DNA from: Veillonella sp. CHU740
Lineage (GTDB): Bacteria > Bacillota > Negativicutes > Veillonellales > Veillonellaceae
Assembly (NCBI RefSeq): GCF_003992055.1
Contig: NZ_RQVD01000001.1
Coordinates: forward strand, 1-64,000
DNA length: 64,000 nt
Reading direction: 5' to 3'
Numbering within the stretch: position 1 is the first letter of the stretch; each line of letters starts with the position of its first letter. The position numbers and the translations under genes were made by a program. The notes below the pieces were generated by a model. The model saw only the letters and a list, made by a program, of their open reading frames with translations. It ran no database searches and was not told the DNA's origin. Below, one piece after another: positions 46,169 through 54,904 of this stretch.

Positions 46169-46200
46169 AAAAAAAGGGGCATTGCTTGTCACAATGCCCC
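46169..46200 (-). terminator. Terminator or attenuator between the two YbjN-like paralogues
   Basis: GGGGCATTG and CAATGCCCC form a 9-bp stem, loop about 9 bases, followed by T7 on the minus strand. The ribosome site of the next gene begins only about 3 bases past the T run. Confidence 0.85.
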
Positions 46201-46221
46201 ATATGCTATTATCTCTGTGTA

Positions 46222-46752
46222 TTAACCTTTTTTAGATTTTGTCGTTTTGCGTGGCTTGCTTTCTTTTTTAGCTTCTTGTCCTTCTACAGGAGCTTCTTCC
46301 ACTTTTACGCTCTCTAACGCCGCAATGATACGAGTTAAATCTTTTTGAGTATGTGGATACAACACTTCAAAGATAGTATAGGCTACTAATGCTGGATTAA
46401 ACTCTTCTTCTCCTGCCAACAAGCTTACATCTAAGATAATTGCTTCATAACCATTTTCTTCCATTACATAATGTTTGAAGCATTTAAATTCACTATTTAA
46501 TTGATTCAATACCTCTAATGTAGCTTTGCGTTGCTCAGGTGTAAAACGACCACCAGCAATTTCTAAACGCACAAATCCAAATGGTGTATCATCTAATACA
46601 ACAAATAATGGGAATACAATGTCATTGTATTCTACACTAGCATCAAATACTACTGTATTATATTGGTCATTTTCAATCTCACGCAACGTGAAAAGATTTG
46701 TTAATTCATTCTCTGCAATAAACTGTTGAAATAATTCTGCTTTTTTATTCAC
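46222..46752 (-). CDS. YbjN/T3SS-chaperone-like fold protein, second paralogue with lysine-rich tail
   Basis: A 176-residue protein related to its downstream neighbour over about 130 residues (KAELFQQFIAENELTNLF; FVVLDDTPFGFVRLEIAGG; KCFKHYVMEENG). It adds a low-complexity, basic tail (KKESKPRKTTKSKKG) absent from the neighbour. The GTG start was taken because GGAG stands 8 bases upstream; the further-upstream GTG has no site. Function is unknown; a stress or protein-protein role is guesswork. Confidence 0.72.
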   Translation of the reverse strand: MNKKAELFQQFIAENELTNLFTLREIENDQYNTVVFDASVEYNDIVFPLFVVLDDTPFGFVRLEIAGGRFTPEQRKATLEVLNQLNSEFKCFKHYVMEENGYEAIILDVSLLAGEEEFNPALVAYTIFEVLYPHTQKDLTRIIAALESVKVEEAPVEGQEAKKESKPRKTTKSKKG

Positions 46753-46836
46753 TGTCTTAACTCCATTTACTAACACTTTTAAAATTAAAACTCATTGCCA
46801 CAATCATACCATATATTGGTATAAAATATCAATTCA

Positions 46837-47421
46837 TTAACAATTTTCATCGTCTACATAAATACAACGATCATTTTCAAAGCGCGCAATACGCACTAAG
46901 GAATGCACATCATACCCTGCTTTTTCCAAACGTTCACGGCCAGGTTGAAAGGATTTTTCAATAACAATAGCAATACCTTCTACTGTATCTCCAGCACCTT
47001 CTACTAATTTTGCAAGCCCCATAGCTGCTTCACCACTGGCCAAGAAGTCATCGATGATTAACACTTTTTCTCCAGCTGGTAAGAATTTTTTAGAAATCGT
47101 CATATCATAATTTTCTTCTTTTGTATACGAATACACTACAGAGTGATATACATCTTCTGTCATCAAAATAGATTTTTTCTTGCGTGCAAATACCAATGGC
47201 ACATCCAATTCAATCGCTACTTGCAATGCAATAGCAATACCAGAAGCTTCAATAGTGACAATGCGATCGATTTGCTTATCTGCAAATTGTCTTGCAATTT
47301 CCTTACCAATTTGAACAAATAACTTTGGATCAATTTGATGATTTAAAAAACCATCCACTTTCAATACTCGATTATTTAATACAATTCCCTCTGCATCAAT
47401 ACGTTGTTTTAATAAATCCAC
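46837..47421 (-). CDS. xpt: Xanthine phosphoribosyltransferase
   Basis: A 194-residue purine salvage enzyme that turns xanthine plus PRPP into XMP. The PRPP site reads KVLIIDDFLASGEA (about 127-140), with VTIEASGIAIA upstream and FARKKKSI for base recognition. The length equals the family's. It starts with GTG after AGGAGG. It lies 14 bases after the LysR gene, so these are co-transcribed. A nucleobase permease is at 28.4 kb. Confidence 0.95.
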   Translation of the reverse strand: MDLLKQRIDAEGIVLNNRVLKVDGFLNHQIDPKLFVQIGKEIARQFADKQIDRIVTIEASGIAIALQVAIELDVPLVFARKKKSILMTEDVYHSVVYSYTKEENYDMTISKKFLPAGEKVLIIDDFLASGEAAMGLAKLVEGAGDTVEGIAIVIEKSFQPGRERLEKAGYDVHSLVRIARFENDRCIYVDDENC

Positions 47422-47435
47422 GATGATCCTCCTTA

Positions 47436-48323
47436 TTATTTTCCTGTATCTAATATATCAATAAATTGCGTTACGCCTTCTGTCAATGCATCCATTCGCG
47501 ATCGTACTAATACAATTCTCCGTTCTGGAATTTGCAAATTAGTCTGTAACTCTACTAATGAACCACTGCGAATTTTTTCGCGTGCTACCATTTCTGGCAC
47601 TAATGATAGACCTAAATTAATTTCTACTAAATCAATAAGAACCTCTAAACTGCCAAGCTCAAAGGCTGGTTTCGTACATCGATTGTAGGTAACAGCATCA
47701 AAAAAGTTTCGGCTACTAGCACCCATTGTGAGTACTAATAGTGGCTCAGCCAAAATATCATCAATACTCCAAACCTTTTCAGTATCCTGGTATGTAGTAC
47801 CACCCACAAAAATATCGCGTACAGCAGCTAAATCAACAACTTCTAAATGATTATTATCATATAATCCTTCATACGCATGAACAACTGCTAGCTGTGCTTC
47901 ACCAGCTTCCACCATAGCCACACATTCACGGGATGGTCGATTGGTAATGCGTAAGCTAATATCAAGGTCTTTATCTTGCCACATTTTAAAATAGGGCAAT
48001 AAAAAATATTTACTCAATGTATCAGTAGCTGCCAGGTGCAAGCTCTTATATTCGCGAGATAGACGTTCTCGCAGTTGCATAAGACCATTATCTAACATTG
48101 AAAATGCTTCTACTGCCGTTTCAAACAATTCACGGCCGGCTTTTGTAAATGCTACTGATTTTGTCGTCCTTTCAAACAAGGGAATCCCCAAGTCTTTTTC
48201 CAATTGCTTAATGCTCTGGCTAATGGCTGATTGTGAAACCCCACTTGCTTTAGCCGCCTTGGAAAAAGATAGGTGCAAACCTACGCCCACAAAGGAGCGC
48301 AATAATTCTGCAGACACAGACAT
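47436..48323 (-). CDS. LysR-type transcriptional regulator
   Basis: A 295-residue regulator. The helix-turn-helix is at 4-60 (SFSKAAKASGVSQSAISQSIKQLEKDLG), then a linker helix and a periplasmic-binding-like effector domain. The ATG after GAGGTCAGT was used. It is divergent from the flavodiiron gene, a classic arrangement for a LysR activator, and it is followed by xpt. Effector unknown. Confidence 0.92.
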   Translation of the reverse strand: MSVSAELLRSFVGVGLHLSFSKAAKASGVSQSAISQSIKQLEKDLGIPLFERTTKSVAFTKAGRELFETAVEAFSMLDNGLMQLRERLSREYKSLHLAATDTLSKYFLLPYFKMWQDKDLDISLRITNRPSRECVAMVEAGEAQLAVVHAYEGLYDNNHLEVVDLAAVRDIFVGGTTYQDTEKVWSIDDILAEPLLVLTMGASSRNFFDAVTYNRCTKPAFELGSLEVLIDLVEINLGLSLVPEMVAREKIRSGSLVELQTNLQIPERRIVLVRSRMDALTEGVTQFIDILDTGK

Positions 48324-48557
48324 ACTGACCTCATATCTATTGTGAAAGTACCCTTTCACCCTCTAATCAACTATTATAATTACTTATAAGTTTACCTAGA
48401 TTTATAAATGTTGTCAAATGATGTAAGACAATTATATCTAAAATTTCCTATAAGCACCGATAAAACAGTTGCTTTATAGCCTATAAACTAGTAATATATA
48501 TTTGATAAGAAAATCTGGGGCATAACAATCCCCCGTATGTATGAAAGGAATTTAACT

Positions 48558-49790
48558 ATGCATTGCGCACAAAAATTGACTGATCATATTTATTGGATTG
48601 GTAGCAACGATTGGAGCACTGAACGGTTCGAAAACCTATTTCCAATTCCACATGGGGTAAGCTACAATTCCTATTTTATTGATGATGAAAAAACTTGTAT
48701 CGTGGACTCTGTAGATGACAGCATTCGTCAAGAGTTCTTCGATAACGTAGAACATTTATTAAATGGCCGCCAATTGGATTACTTAATTGTAAATCATATG
48801 GAACCTGACCATTGCGCTACATTAGTAGAATTACTAGACCGCTATCCCAATGTAAAGATGGTAGGTAACAAAACTACATTCCGTTTCTTTGAACAGTTCT
48901 ATGGCCGCCCTGCTCCTGATAATTACTACGAAGTAAAAGAGGGTGACACAATTGACCTTGGCCATCATAAATTACACACGTATACTATGCCAATGGTTCA
49001 CTGGCCAGAAGTAACTTGCACATACGAATCCACAACAGGTACATTATTCTCTGCTGATGCATTCGGTACATTCGGCACAATCAACGGTAATATTTTCGCT
49101 GATCAATTAGACTTTGACCGTCTATACGAAGACGAAGCACGTCGTTACTACACAAACATCGTAGGTAAATACGGTGCACAAGTACAAAATGCAATGAAAA
49201 AAGCTTTGTCTTTACAAATCAATAACATCGCTCCTCTTCATGGTCCAATTTGGAGAACCCCTGAAAGCATCTCTTACATTGTAAACAAATATATGCACTG
49301 GAGCACATACAACGCAGAGAAAAAAGGCGTTGTGATCGCTTTCGGTTCCATGTATGGTAACACTGCTGAAATGGCACAACAATTAGCAAAACTATTGTCC
49401 TTACGCGGTATCACAGATATCCGTATCCACGATGTATCTAAGACAAATCCTTCCTACATCATCTCTGATGCATGGAAATATAGCCATTTAGTATGTATGG
49501 CACCAACATACAACCTAGGCTTATATTTGACTATGGAAAACTTGTTACACGAATTACAAGCATTAAATTTCCACAATCATAAAGTATCTATCGTTGGTAA
49601 CCACTCTTGGGCATCCGGCGCAATGAAACGCATGGTTGAGTATTTCACTGAAAAATTCAACAACATGGAAATCGTAGGCACTCCATTAGATATCAAAGGT
49701 GCATTACATGATGAACAATTGCCATTATTTGAAGAATTGGCAGATGCCATCGTAGCTTCCTTAGAAGAAACAGAAATCAAAACTTTCTAA
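48558..49790 (+). CDS. Flavodiiron protein (FprA / rubredoxin-oxygen oxidoreductase type)
   Basis: A 410-residue enzyme that reduces O2 (and possibly NO) to water in anaerobes. The N-terminal metallo-beta-lactamase domain holds the diiron site: HMEPDH (80-85) and further histidines in MVHWPE and APLHGPIW. The C-terminal flavodoxin domain begins with AFGSMYGNTAEMAQQ (about 262). No rubredoxin domain is attached. AAGGA precedes the ATG, and a TTGCTT-17-TAATAT promoter candidate is at 48469-48497. A terminator follows. The LysR gene is divergent and may control it. Confidence 0.95.
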   Translation: MHCAQKLTDHIYWIGSNDWSTERFENLFPIPHGVSYNSYFIDDEKTCIVDSVDDSIRQEFFDNVEHLLNGRQLDYLIVNHMEPDHCATLVELLDRYPNVKMVGNKTTFRFFEQFYGRPAPDNYYEVKEGDTIDLGHHKLHTYTMPMVHWPEVTCTYESTTGTLFSADAFGTFGTINGNIFADQLDFDRLYEDEARRYYTNIVGKYGAQVQNAMKKALSLQINNIAPLHGPIWRTPESISYIVNKYMHWSTYNAEKKGVVIAFGSMYGNTAEMAQQLAKLLSLRGITDIRIHDVSKTNPSYIISDAWKYSHLVCMAPTYNLGLYLTMENLLHELQALNFHNHKVSIVGNHSWASGAMKRMVEYFTEKFNNMEIVGTPLDIKGALHDEQLPLFEELADAIVASLEETEIKTF

Positions 49791-49802
49791 CCACAAATAA
49801 CC

Positions 49803-49833
49803 AAAGCGACTCTACTCAGTAGGGTCGCTTTTT
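49803..49833 (+). terminator. Terminator of the flavodiiron gene
   Basis: AAAGCGAC and GTCGCTTT, with inner CTACT/AGTAG pairs, make a near-continuous stem and a T run on the plus strand, 13 bases past the stop. Confidence 0.88.
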
Positions 49834-49857
49834 ACCTACAAATGCGTATACGAAAAT

Positions 49858-49896
49858 GAGCTGTCATCAGGATCGCTATATCCTGAATGACAGCTC
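49858..49896 (-). terminator. Terminator of nfeD-floA operon
   Basis: GAGCTGTCAT and ATGACAGCTC with inner AGGAT/ATCCT pairs. It is about 80 bases past the last gene of the floA operon and may act in both directions. Confidence 0.7.
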
Positions 49897-49976
49897 TTCT
49901 TTATGATTCTATTACCATATAATACACCTATCGAGTATCTCATTTTATATGTATCGTCTACAATGCCTTGTTCTAT

Positions 49977-50438
49977 TTATCGACCATATCGTCGCATCAG
50001 CCCTTTCGGCGCTTCCAATATGATGGACCACACCATGCCACGCCTAGCCGCTAATCGCAAGGATTCCCTGTTAGAAACAGTCCCAGGAGTAGACTGTTTT
50101 TTATGGTGTACACGTACCCCCTGTGCCCCCTCATAGGATACGTCCCTATCCACTAGTGTATCACTCTTACTTGCCTCTACTGACCGCGCTTGCCTATCTA
50201 GACCTACCGGATCGTATGTTACAGACATCGCTTCTAAATGTTCATCAGTATGACTATCTACTTCCACTTCTATAGGTTCTTTCTGATCTCGTGAAAGTGT
50301 AATTCCATAATACGCTTCCATCTCTTCCCAAGTCATATCCTTGCTAGGGATCGGTTTTGTCGTTTCGGTAGAGCCAGATTTGCTACTTTTAAAAATAAAG
50401 GCCCCTAAGATAATCAATATGAGTATACCAAACTCCAT
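49977..50438 (-). CDS. Hypothetical protein with one N-terminal membrane segment
   Basis: A 153-residue protein. Residues 2-17 (FGILILIILGAFIF) form a membrane anchor with a short N-terminal overhang; the rest is charged and cytoplasmic or external. It carries a proline/threonine-rich stretch and a basic C-terminal end with MRRYGR. I recognise no family. It is the third gene of the nfeD-floA operon, 20 bases after floA with AAGGAGG upstream, so a role linked to flotillin membrane domains is a guess from position. Confidence 0.65.
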   Translation of the reverse strand: MEFGILILIILGAFIFKSSKSGSTETTKPIPSKDMTWEEMEAYYGITLSRDQKEPIEVEVDSHTDEHLEAMSVTYDPVGLDRQARSVEASKSDTLVDRDVSYEGAQGVRVHHKKQSTPGTVSNRESLRLAARRGMVWSIILEAPKGLMRRYGR

Positions 50439-50458
50439 ACTAGAATACCTCCTTACCT

Positions 50459-51466
50459 TTACTCATGTATGCCTTTCGCATCGATATCTGATTGATACTC
50501 TCCTCCAGAAATACTTTCACGCATTTTTGTATCCGCCATAATATTATTCATAGAATAGTAGTCCATGACGCCTAAATGACCCTCACGTAACGCTTGAGAT
50601 AGCGCTTTTGGCACTTCTGCTTGAGCTTCTACTACTTTCGCTTGCATTTCCTGTGTATGCGCACGCATTTCTTGTTCTTGTGCTACCGCCATAGCACGGC
50701 GTTTTTCTGCCTGAGCTTGGGCAATTTTTTTATCCGCCTCTGCTTGATCTGTCATCAATTGGGCTCCAATATTACGTCCTACATCCACATCCGCAATATC
50801 AATCGATAAGATTTCAAAAGCTGTACCAGCATCTAAGCCTTTATTCAGCACCGTACGAGAAATATGATCTGGATTTTCTAATACATCCGTATGCTCTTCA
50901 GAAGAACCTACGGTAGTAACAATACCTTCCCCAACACGTGCAATAATTGTTGCTTCTCCAGCACCGCCTACTAAACGATCAATATTAGCACGTACTGTCA
51001 CACGAGCACGAACTTTTAATTCAATACCATTTTTAGCTACTGCAGAAATAATCGGCGTTTCAATCACTTTCGGATTTACCGACATTTGTACAGCTTCTAA
51101 TACATCACGACCGGCTAAGTCGATGGCAGCAGAGCGTTCAAAAGTTAATTCCATAGTTGCCCGCTCAGCAGCAATTAAGGCATCTACTACACGATCTACA
51201 TCGCCACCTGCTAAATAATGTGCTTCTAATTGATCTACGGTTACATCCAAACCCGCTTTATTAGCTTTTACCAAAGGAAGAACAATCTGAGCTGGTGATA
51301 CGCGGCGTAGACGCATACCAATTAAGGTCATGATACTAACTTTTACTCCCGCTGCCAAAGCAGAAATCCAAAGTCCTAATGGAACAAAATGTAAAAATAA
51401 AGATACCCCAATTACTAATACAATCGGAAGTATAACAAATCCAATATTGCCAATGCTAATTTCCAT
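50459..51466 (-). CDS. floA: Flotillin-like protein FloA
   Basis: A 335-residue membrane protein of the SPFH-like FloA/YqfA family. Two closely spaced hydrophobic segments near the N terminus (about 8-50) form a hairpin, followed by the SPFH-like domain ([19 protein letters not shown]) and the coiled-coil region rich in A, E and Q (about 230-300, with [11 protein letters not shown]). FloA organises membrane microdomains together with NfeD. AGGAGG upstream, 8 bases after the nfeD gene. Confidence 0.95.
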   Translation of the reverse strand: MEISIGNIGFVILPIVLVIGVSLFLHFVPLGLWISALAAGVKVSIMTLIGMRLRRVSPAQIVLPLVKANKAGLDVTVDQLEAHYLAGGDVDRVVDALIAAERATMELTFERSAAIDLAGRDVLEAVQMSVNPKVIETPIISAVAKNGIELKVRARVTVRANIDRLVGGAGEATIIARVGEGIVTTVGSSEEHTDVLENPDHISRTVLNKGLDAGTAFEILSIDIADVDVGRNIGAQLMTDQAEADKKIAQAQAEKRRAMAVAQEQEMRAHTQEMQAKVVEAQAEVPKALSQALREGHLGVMDYYSMNNIMADTKMRESISGGEYQSDIDAKGIHE

Positions 51467-51474
51467 AATTCCTC

Positions 51475-51939
51475 CTACTTTTCTGTAGCTCGCACTACAA
51501 TACGACCACCCATAACGGATACAATGATAACCTCCGTACCTGGCTCATAAAATTCACCATCTGTAACAACATCTAAAAAAGTATCGTCTACCACAATGGT
51601 TCCTACAGGGCGCAACACCGTTTTTGCGACGCCTATTTTCCCTAACCATGCGGTTGGATCAGGATGACTGGCATACCCTTTCTCCTTAGTAGATTGTAAG
51701 CGCAATGTCAACCTATCTCCAACTTTTGTTTTCGGAAAAACAGATATAATCCACCACAGTACAATGACACCTACTATTGAAAGCGCCATTACCATGATCA
51801 TCGCCATAGGGCCTCCGCCCAGCCCATCATAGATGCCCCAGAGGAGTAGCAATAGCCCTGTTAGGCCAAAAATACCAAACCCAGGTATCATCATTTCAAT
51901 GAGGAGCAAAATAATACCACTGATGATAAGTCCTATCAT
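51475..51939 (-). CDS. NfeD-like membrane protein (short form)
   Basis: A 154-residue protein with three to four membrane segments (about residues 1-75) and a C-terminal OB-fold-like beta domain ([24 protein letters not shown], ending in [11 protein letters not shown]). It lacks the N-terminal ClpP-like protease domain of long NfeD, as is usual for partners of FloA. It is the first gene of the operon with AAGGAG before the ATG; floA starts 8 bases after it. Confidence 0.9.
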   Translation of the reverse strand: MIGLIISGIILLLIEMMIPGFGIFGLTGLLLLLWGIYDGLGGGPMAMIMVMALSIVGVIVLWWIISVFPKTKVGDRLTLRLQSTKEKGYASHPDPTAWLGKIGVAKTVLRPVGTIVVDDTFLDVVTDGEFYEPGTEVIIVSVMGGRIVVRATEK

Positions 51940-51973
51940 AGTATCTCCTTTCTTACAATGTCTATATACCTGT

Positions 51974-51992
51974 ATTATAACACAGACTGTGT
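51974..51992 (-). promoter_or_regulatory. -10 box with an adjoining palindrome upstream of nfeD-floA
   Basis: TATAAT on the minus strand (51974-51979) directly abuts the palindrome ACACAG-A-CTGTGT (51980-51992), which fills part of the -35 to -10 spacer. The -35 region itself is weak. Placement suits a repressor or activator. Confidence 0.5.
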
Positions 51993-52044
51993 ATAAGTAA
52001 GATGAAAAAGCTCTAGATTTTGCTTTGTATTAAAAGTATATAGG

Positions 52045-52077
52045 AAAAAAGAGACTCTCATATAAGAGAGTCTCTTT
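52045..52077 (-). terminator. Terminator of fumAB
   Basis: AAAGAGACTCTC and GAGAGTCTCTTT form a 12-bp stem with a short loop and T6 on the minus strand, 10 bases after the stop. Confidence 0.9.
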
Positions 52078-52087
52078 ACTATTGTTA

Positions 52088-52648
52088 TTAAACATCTTCA
52101 CGGTATGGAGCTTGACCAATTTCGTAGAAATCGTTTCCTTCGCTATCGATAACAACGATTGCTGGGAAATCTTCTACAGTCAATTCAGCCAAAGCTTCTG
52201 GACCTAAGTCAGCATAAGCAATAACATCATATTTTTTGATGGATTTAGCAATCAAAGCTGCTGCACCACCAACGGCTGCAAAGTAAGTTACGCCGTTTTT
52301 CTTCATGGATTCGATAACTTCTGGTTTACGGGAACCTTTACCGATCATGCCTTTGATACCTTGATCAAGCATTGTTGGTGTGTAAGCGTCCATACGGCCA
52401 GATGTTGTAGGACCAGCGGAACCGATTGGGTCTCCTGGTTTAGCTGGGCTTGGTCCTAAGTAGTAGACGATTTTATCATGCCAATCGATTGGCAATTCTT
52501 CGCCACGTGCTAATGCTTCAGTCATTACTTTATGAGCAGCATCACGAGCACTATAGATTTTACCGGAGATAAGAACCATATCGCCAGCTTTTAATTTACG
52601 GGATTGTTCTTCTGTTAAAGGTGTTTGAATACGAATTTGTTCTGCCAT
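52088..52648 (-). CDS. fumB: Class I fumarate hydratase, beta (C-terminal) subunit
   Basis: A 186-residue subunit of the oxygen-sensitive 4Fe-4S fumarase. It corresponds to the C-terminal 'swivel' domain: GSAGPTTSGRMDAYTP, GKGSRKPEVIESMKKNG and the acidic stretch FPAIVVIDSEGND. With the alpha subunit it interconverts fumarate and malate. It begins 14 bases after the alpha gene and has GGGGG upstream. A hydro-lyase for tartrate is a related possibility, but fumarase is more likely in this metabolism. Confidence 0.9.
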   Translation of the reverse strand: MAEQIRIQTPLTEEQSRKLKAGDMVLISGKIYSARDAAHKVMTEALARGEELPIDWHDKIVYYLGPSPAKPGDPIGSAGPTTSGRMDAYTPTMLDQGIKGMIGKGSRKPEVIESMKKNGVTYFAAVGGAAALIAKSIKKYDVIAYADLGPEALAELTVEDFPAIVVIDSEGNDFYEIGQAPYREDV

Positions 52649-52662
52649 GGTTATTCCCCCTC

Positions 52663-53505
52663 TTAAACTTCACCGTGAGCATGACGGCTAGCGTGGCAGC
52701 AGATAGTTACTGCTACAGGAAGACCAGCGATATGTGTTGCTGCCCACTCGATATTAACGGAAACTGCTGTTGTAGAACCACCTAATTGAGGTCCGATACC
52801 AGTTTTGTTAACCATTGCATTGATTTCTTCTTCCAATTTTGCATATTCAGGATGTGCATTGCGTTCTTCTACAGAGCGAAGAAGAGCTTTTTTGGAAAGG
52901 AATGCTGCATAGTCCATAGTACCACCGATACCAATACCTAGTACCATTGGAGGGCATGGGTTAGGGCCAGCTTTTTTAACGATTTCAAGAACTGCTTTTT
53001 TAACGCCTTCAACGCCATCAGCAGGTACTAGCATTTTAACGCCAGATTTGTTTTCGGAGCCAAAGCCTTTTAACTCAACGTTGATATCAACTTTGTCGCC
53101 TGGAACGATTTTTGTGTAAATAACCGCTGGAGTGTTATTTTTAGTATTAACACGATTGAACAAAGGTTCAGCTACTACGGATTTACGAAGGTATCCGTCA
53201 ACATAACCTTTTGCTACACCAGCTTGAATAGCTTCTTCAAGATTTCCACCTTCGAAGTGTACATCTTGACCAACTTCTAAGAATACGATAGTAAGACCAG
53301 TATCTTGGCAAATTGGACGATCTTCAGCATCAGCGATTTCCGCATTTTTAATGATTTGATCTAATACACCTTTACCTACTGGAGATTTCTCACACTCATA
53401 GCCTTTTTTCAATGCATTGTACATATCTTTTGGAAGATGATATGCTGCATTCATACATAATTCTGCTACCTTTTCTGTTACTTTCTCAACGTGAATGTTA
53501 CGCAA
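52663..53505 (-). CDS. fumA: Class I fumarate hydratase, alpha (N-terminal) subunit
   Basis: A 280-residue catalytic subunit. Cysteines that bind the 4Fe-4S cluster appear in PICQDTG (about 64-70), NPCPPMVLGIGIGG (near 185) and the C-terminal CCHASRHAHGEV region. It starts with TTG, supported by GAGGAGG at 7 bases; the sequence MRNIHVEKVTEKV is right for the family. It is followed by the beta subunit. Fumarase links malate to fumarate in the reductive branch to succinate. Symbol given as a two-subunit convention. Confidence 0.9.
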   Translation of the reverse strand: MRNIHVEKVTEKVAELCMNAAYHLPKDMYNALKKGYECEKSPVGKGVLDQIIKNAEIADAEDRPICQDTGLTIVFLEVGQDVHFEGGNLEEAIQAGVAKGYVDGYLRKSVVAEPLFNRVNTKNNTPAVIYTKIVPGDKVDINVELKGFGSENKSGVKMLVPADGVEGVKKAVLEIVKKAGPNPCPPMVLGIGIGGTMDYAAFLSKKALLRSVEERNAHPEYAKLEEEINAMVNKTGIGPQLGGSTTAVSVNIEWAATHIAGLPVAVTICCHASRHAHGEV

Positions 53506-53551
53506 AGTAATCCCTCCTCAACTTAAAACAGAGACCTTTCTCTTGTGTATT

Positions 53552-53580
53552 ATTGTATCACCATGCCCTACCTTTTTCAA
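53552..53580 (-). promoter_or_regulatory. Promoter of fumAB
   Basis: TTGAAA (53575-53580) and TACAAT (53552-53557) on the minus strand with a 17-base spacer and a TGA just before the -10. Confidence 0.7.
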
Positions 53581-53817
53581 TTCCCTAAGAATATGTTCTA
53601 TAACTGTTTATTATGATAGTATTTATTATCATTTAAGGTTATGTAATAAATTTAACATTTATGTAGTCTTTTATTAAAGATATTATGATATTCTATTTAT
53701 GGACATATATCCACCCTTCACAAACCCTTTAAATACAACTTATATTCAAAATTATCTATTCTATAATTTCTCCAAAAACCTACTATTTTCCTCTACAATA
53801 TGTGTACTTACAAAAAT
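53581..53817. other. AT-rich intergenic stretch without a gene
   Basis: Between the fumAB promoter and the terminator of the hydrogenase operon. The sequence is highly AT-rich with only short frames lacking ribosome sites. I see no repeat, RNA gene or operator. Confidence 0.6.
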
Positions 53818-53855
53818 GAAAAACTCTCTCATTAACGAATGATGAGAGAGTGTAT
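53818..53855 (-). terminator. Terminator of the hydrogenase operon
   Basis: ACTCTCTCAT and ATGAGAGAGT form a 10-bp stem and are followed by TTTTTC on the minus strand, about 115 bases past the last gene. Confidence 0.82.
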
Positions 53856-53971
53856 TTAATCATATTTTACATGTTTTAATCAATAATTACGACTATCTAT
53901 GATTTATTGATATACATAAAAGAGACAATTTCATAGTAACATGTAACATTTTTTATAGACAATGATACCAA

Positions 53972-54349
53972 TTATAAGTCAGCCGCTTCAATCCATTCTT
54001 GTAAATCTGCTTCACCTCCTATGATATCTTCATCATAGGCTCCTGCTAACTCTGGATAGCGACATACTTCAATAGTATATAAAATTGCTTCATCTCGACC
54101 ATTACGGAAGGTGCCAATCCATACACCACGAATAGTAGACTCATACCATTCCACAGGTTGATCTGTATCTTTTAAGTGTACTGTTACATCACCACGACCT
54201 AACGTTTCTAACACTTCCACTTGTTCTTCCATAGTCAGTCCTGTGTTTTCCACATAAATTGTATAGGTTTCACCAGTTTTACGCAACTGTTGCAAAGCAT
54301 TTTTTAATTCTTGAAATACCGCTTTTACACGGCCAAATTCATTTTGCAT
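53972..54349 (-). CDS. HupH/HyaF C-terminal-domain protein (short form)
   Basis: A 125-residue protein that resembles only the C-terminal conserved part of HupH/HyaF hydrogenase maturation proteins: LGRGDVTVHLKD, WYESTIRGVWIG and ILYTIEVCRYPEL. Full-length HyaF is roughly twice as long, so this is a stand-alone domain. It is the last gene of the operon. Family members assist assembly of the small subunit in aerobes; a like role is inferred. AAGGAG precedes the ATG. Confidence 0.75.
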   Translation of the reverse strand: MQNEFGRVKAVFQELKNALQQLRKTGETYTIYVENTGLTMEEQVEVLETLGRGDVTVHLKDTDQPVEWYESTIRGVWIGTFRNGRDEAILYTIEVCRYPELAGAYDEDIIGGEADLQEWIEAADL

Positions 54350-54394
54350 AGAAACTCCTTATCAAATCCATACAGAGTCATACTCCTTAATATC

Positions 54395-54904
54395 CTATTC
54401 TGTTACTGTATTCACAGGGCTAGCGGTTACGTTCCAATTCGATAAAACAGATAGCACACGGGCTTTCACATCTTCTACAGCAGCCTGTGTAGCATCACTC
54501 AATGTAAGGCCTAACTCTAAACTTTCAGGCTCCACACCGATGACAACAGCATCTTCTAAAGGATCTTCTTGTAAGGCTCGGATTCGTAAAATATCTTGCA
54601 TTCCTACCTCATGCACAGAAATAGCCTCTGTAAAATAGGTGTTCATTTCCTCATGAGGAAACTCATATACTGTGCCTGGCGCATCACCGCCATTGATAGC
54701 ATCTACTAATAGCAATTTTGTCATACCTCGCATATAGGTAAGCAATTCCATGCCCATGGTTCCCCCATCTAGAATGGTAATAGGAGGATTAAATACATAA
54801 TCCTCCCGTAATTGGTTCACCACATGGACACCGAATCCCTCATCAGTAAGCAAAATATTGCCTACCCCTAATAATACGATGGGATTACTTTTTATTTGGT
54901 CCAT
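54395..54904 (-). CDS. hupD: Hydrogenase maturation endopeptidase
   Basis: A 169-residue nickel-dependent protease that trims the C-terminal tail of the large hydrogenase subunit. LLGVGNILLTDEGFGV (11-26) is the family motif, with Glu22 as a nickel ligand. LDGGTMGMELL with Asp and ISVHEVGM with the later His supply the other ligands. It overlaps the cytochrome gene by 20 bases and has GAGGAC upstream. The substrate is doubtless the large subunit two genes upstream. Confidence 0.92.
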   Translation of the reverse strand: MDQIKSNPIVLLGVGNILLTDEGFGVHVVNQLREDYVFNPPITILDGGTMGMELLTYMRGMTKLLLVDAINGGDAPGTVYEFPHEEMNTYFTEAISVHEVGMQDILRIRALQEDPLEDAVVIGVEPESLELGLTLSDATQAAVEDVKARVLSVLSNWNVTASPVNTVTE

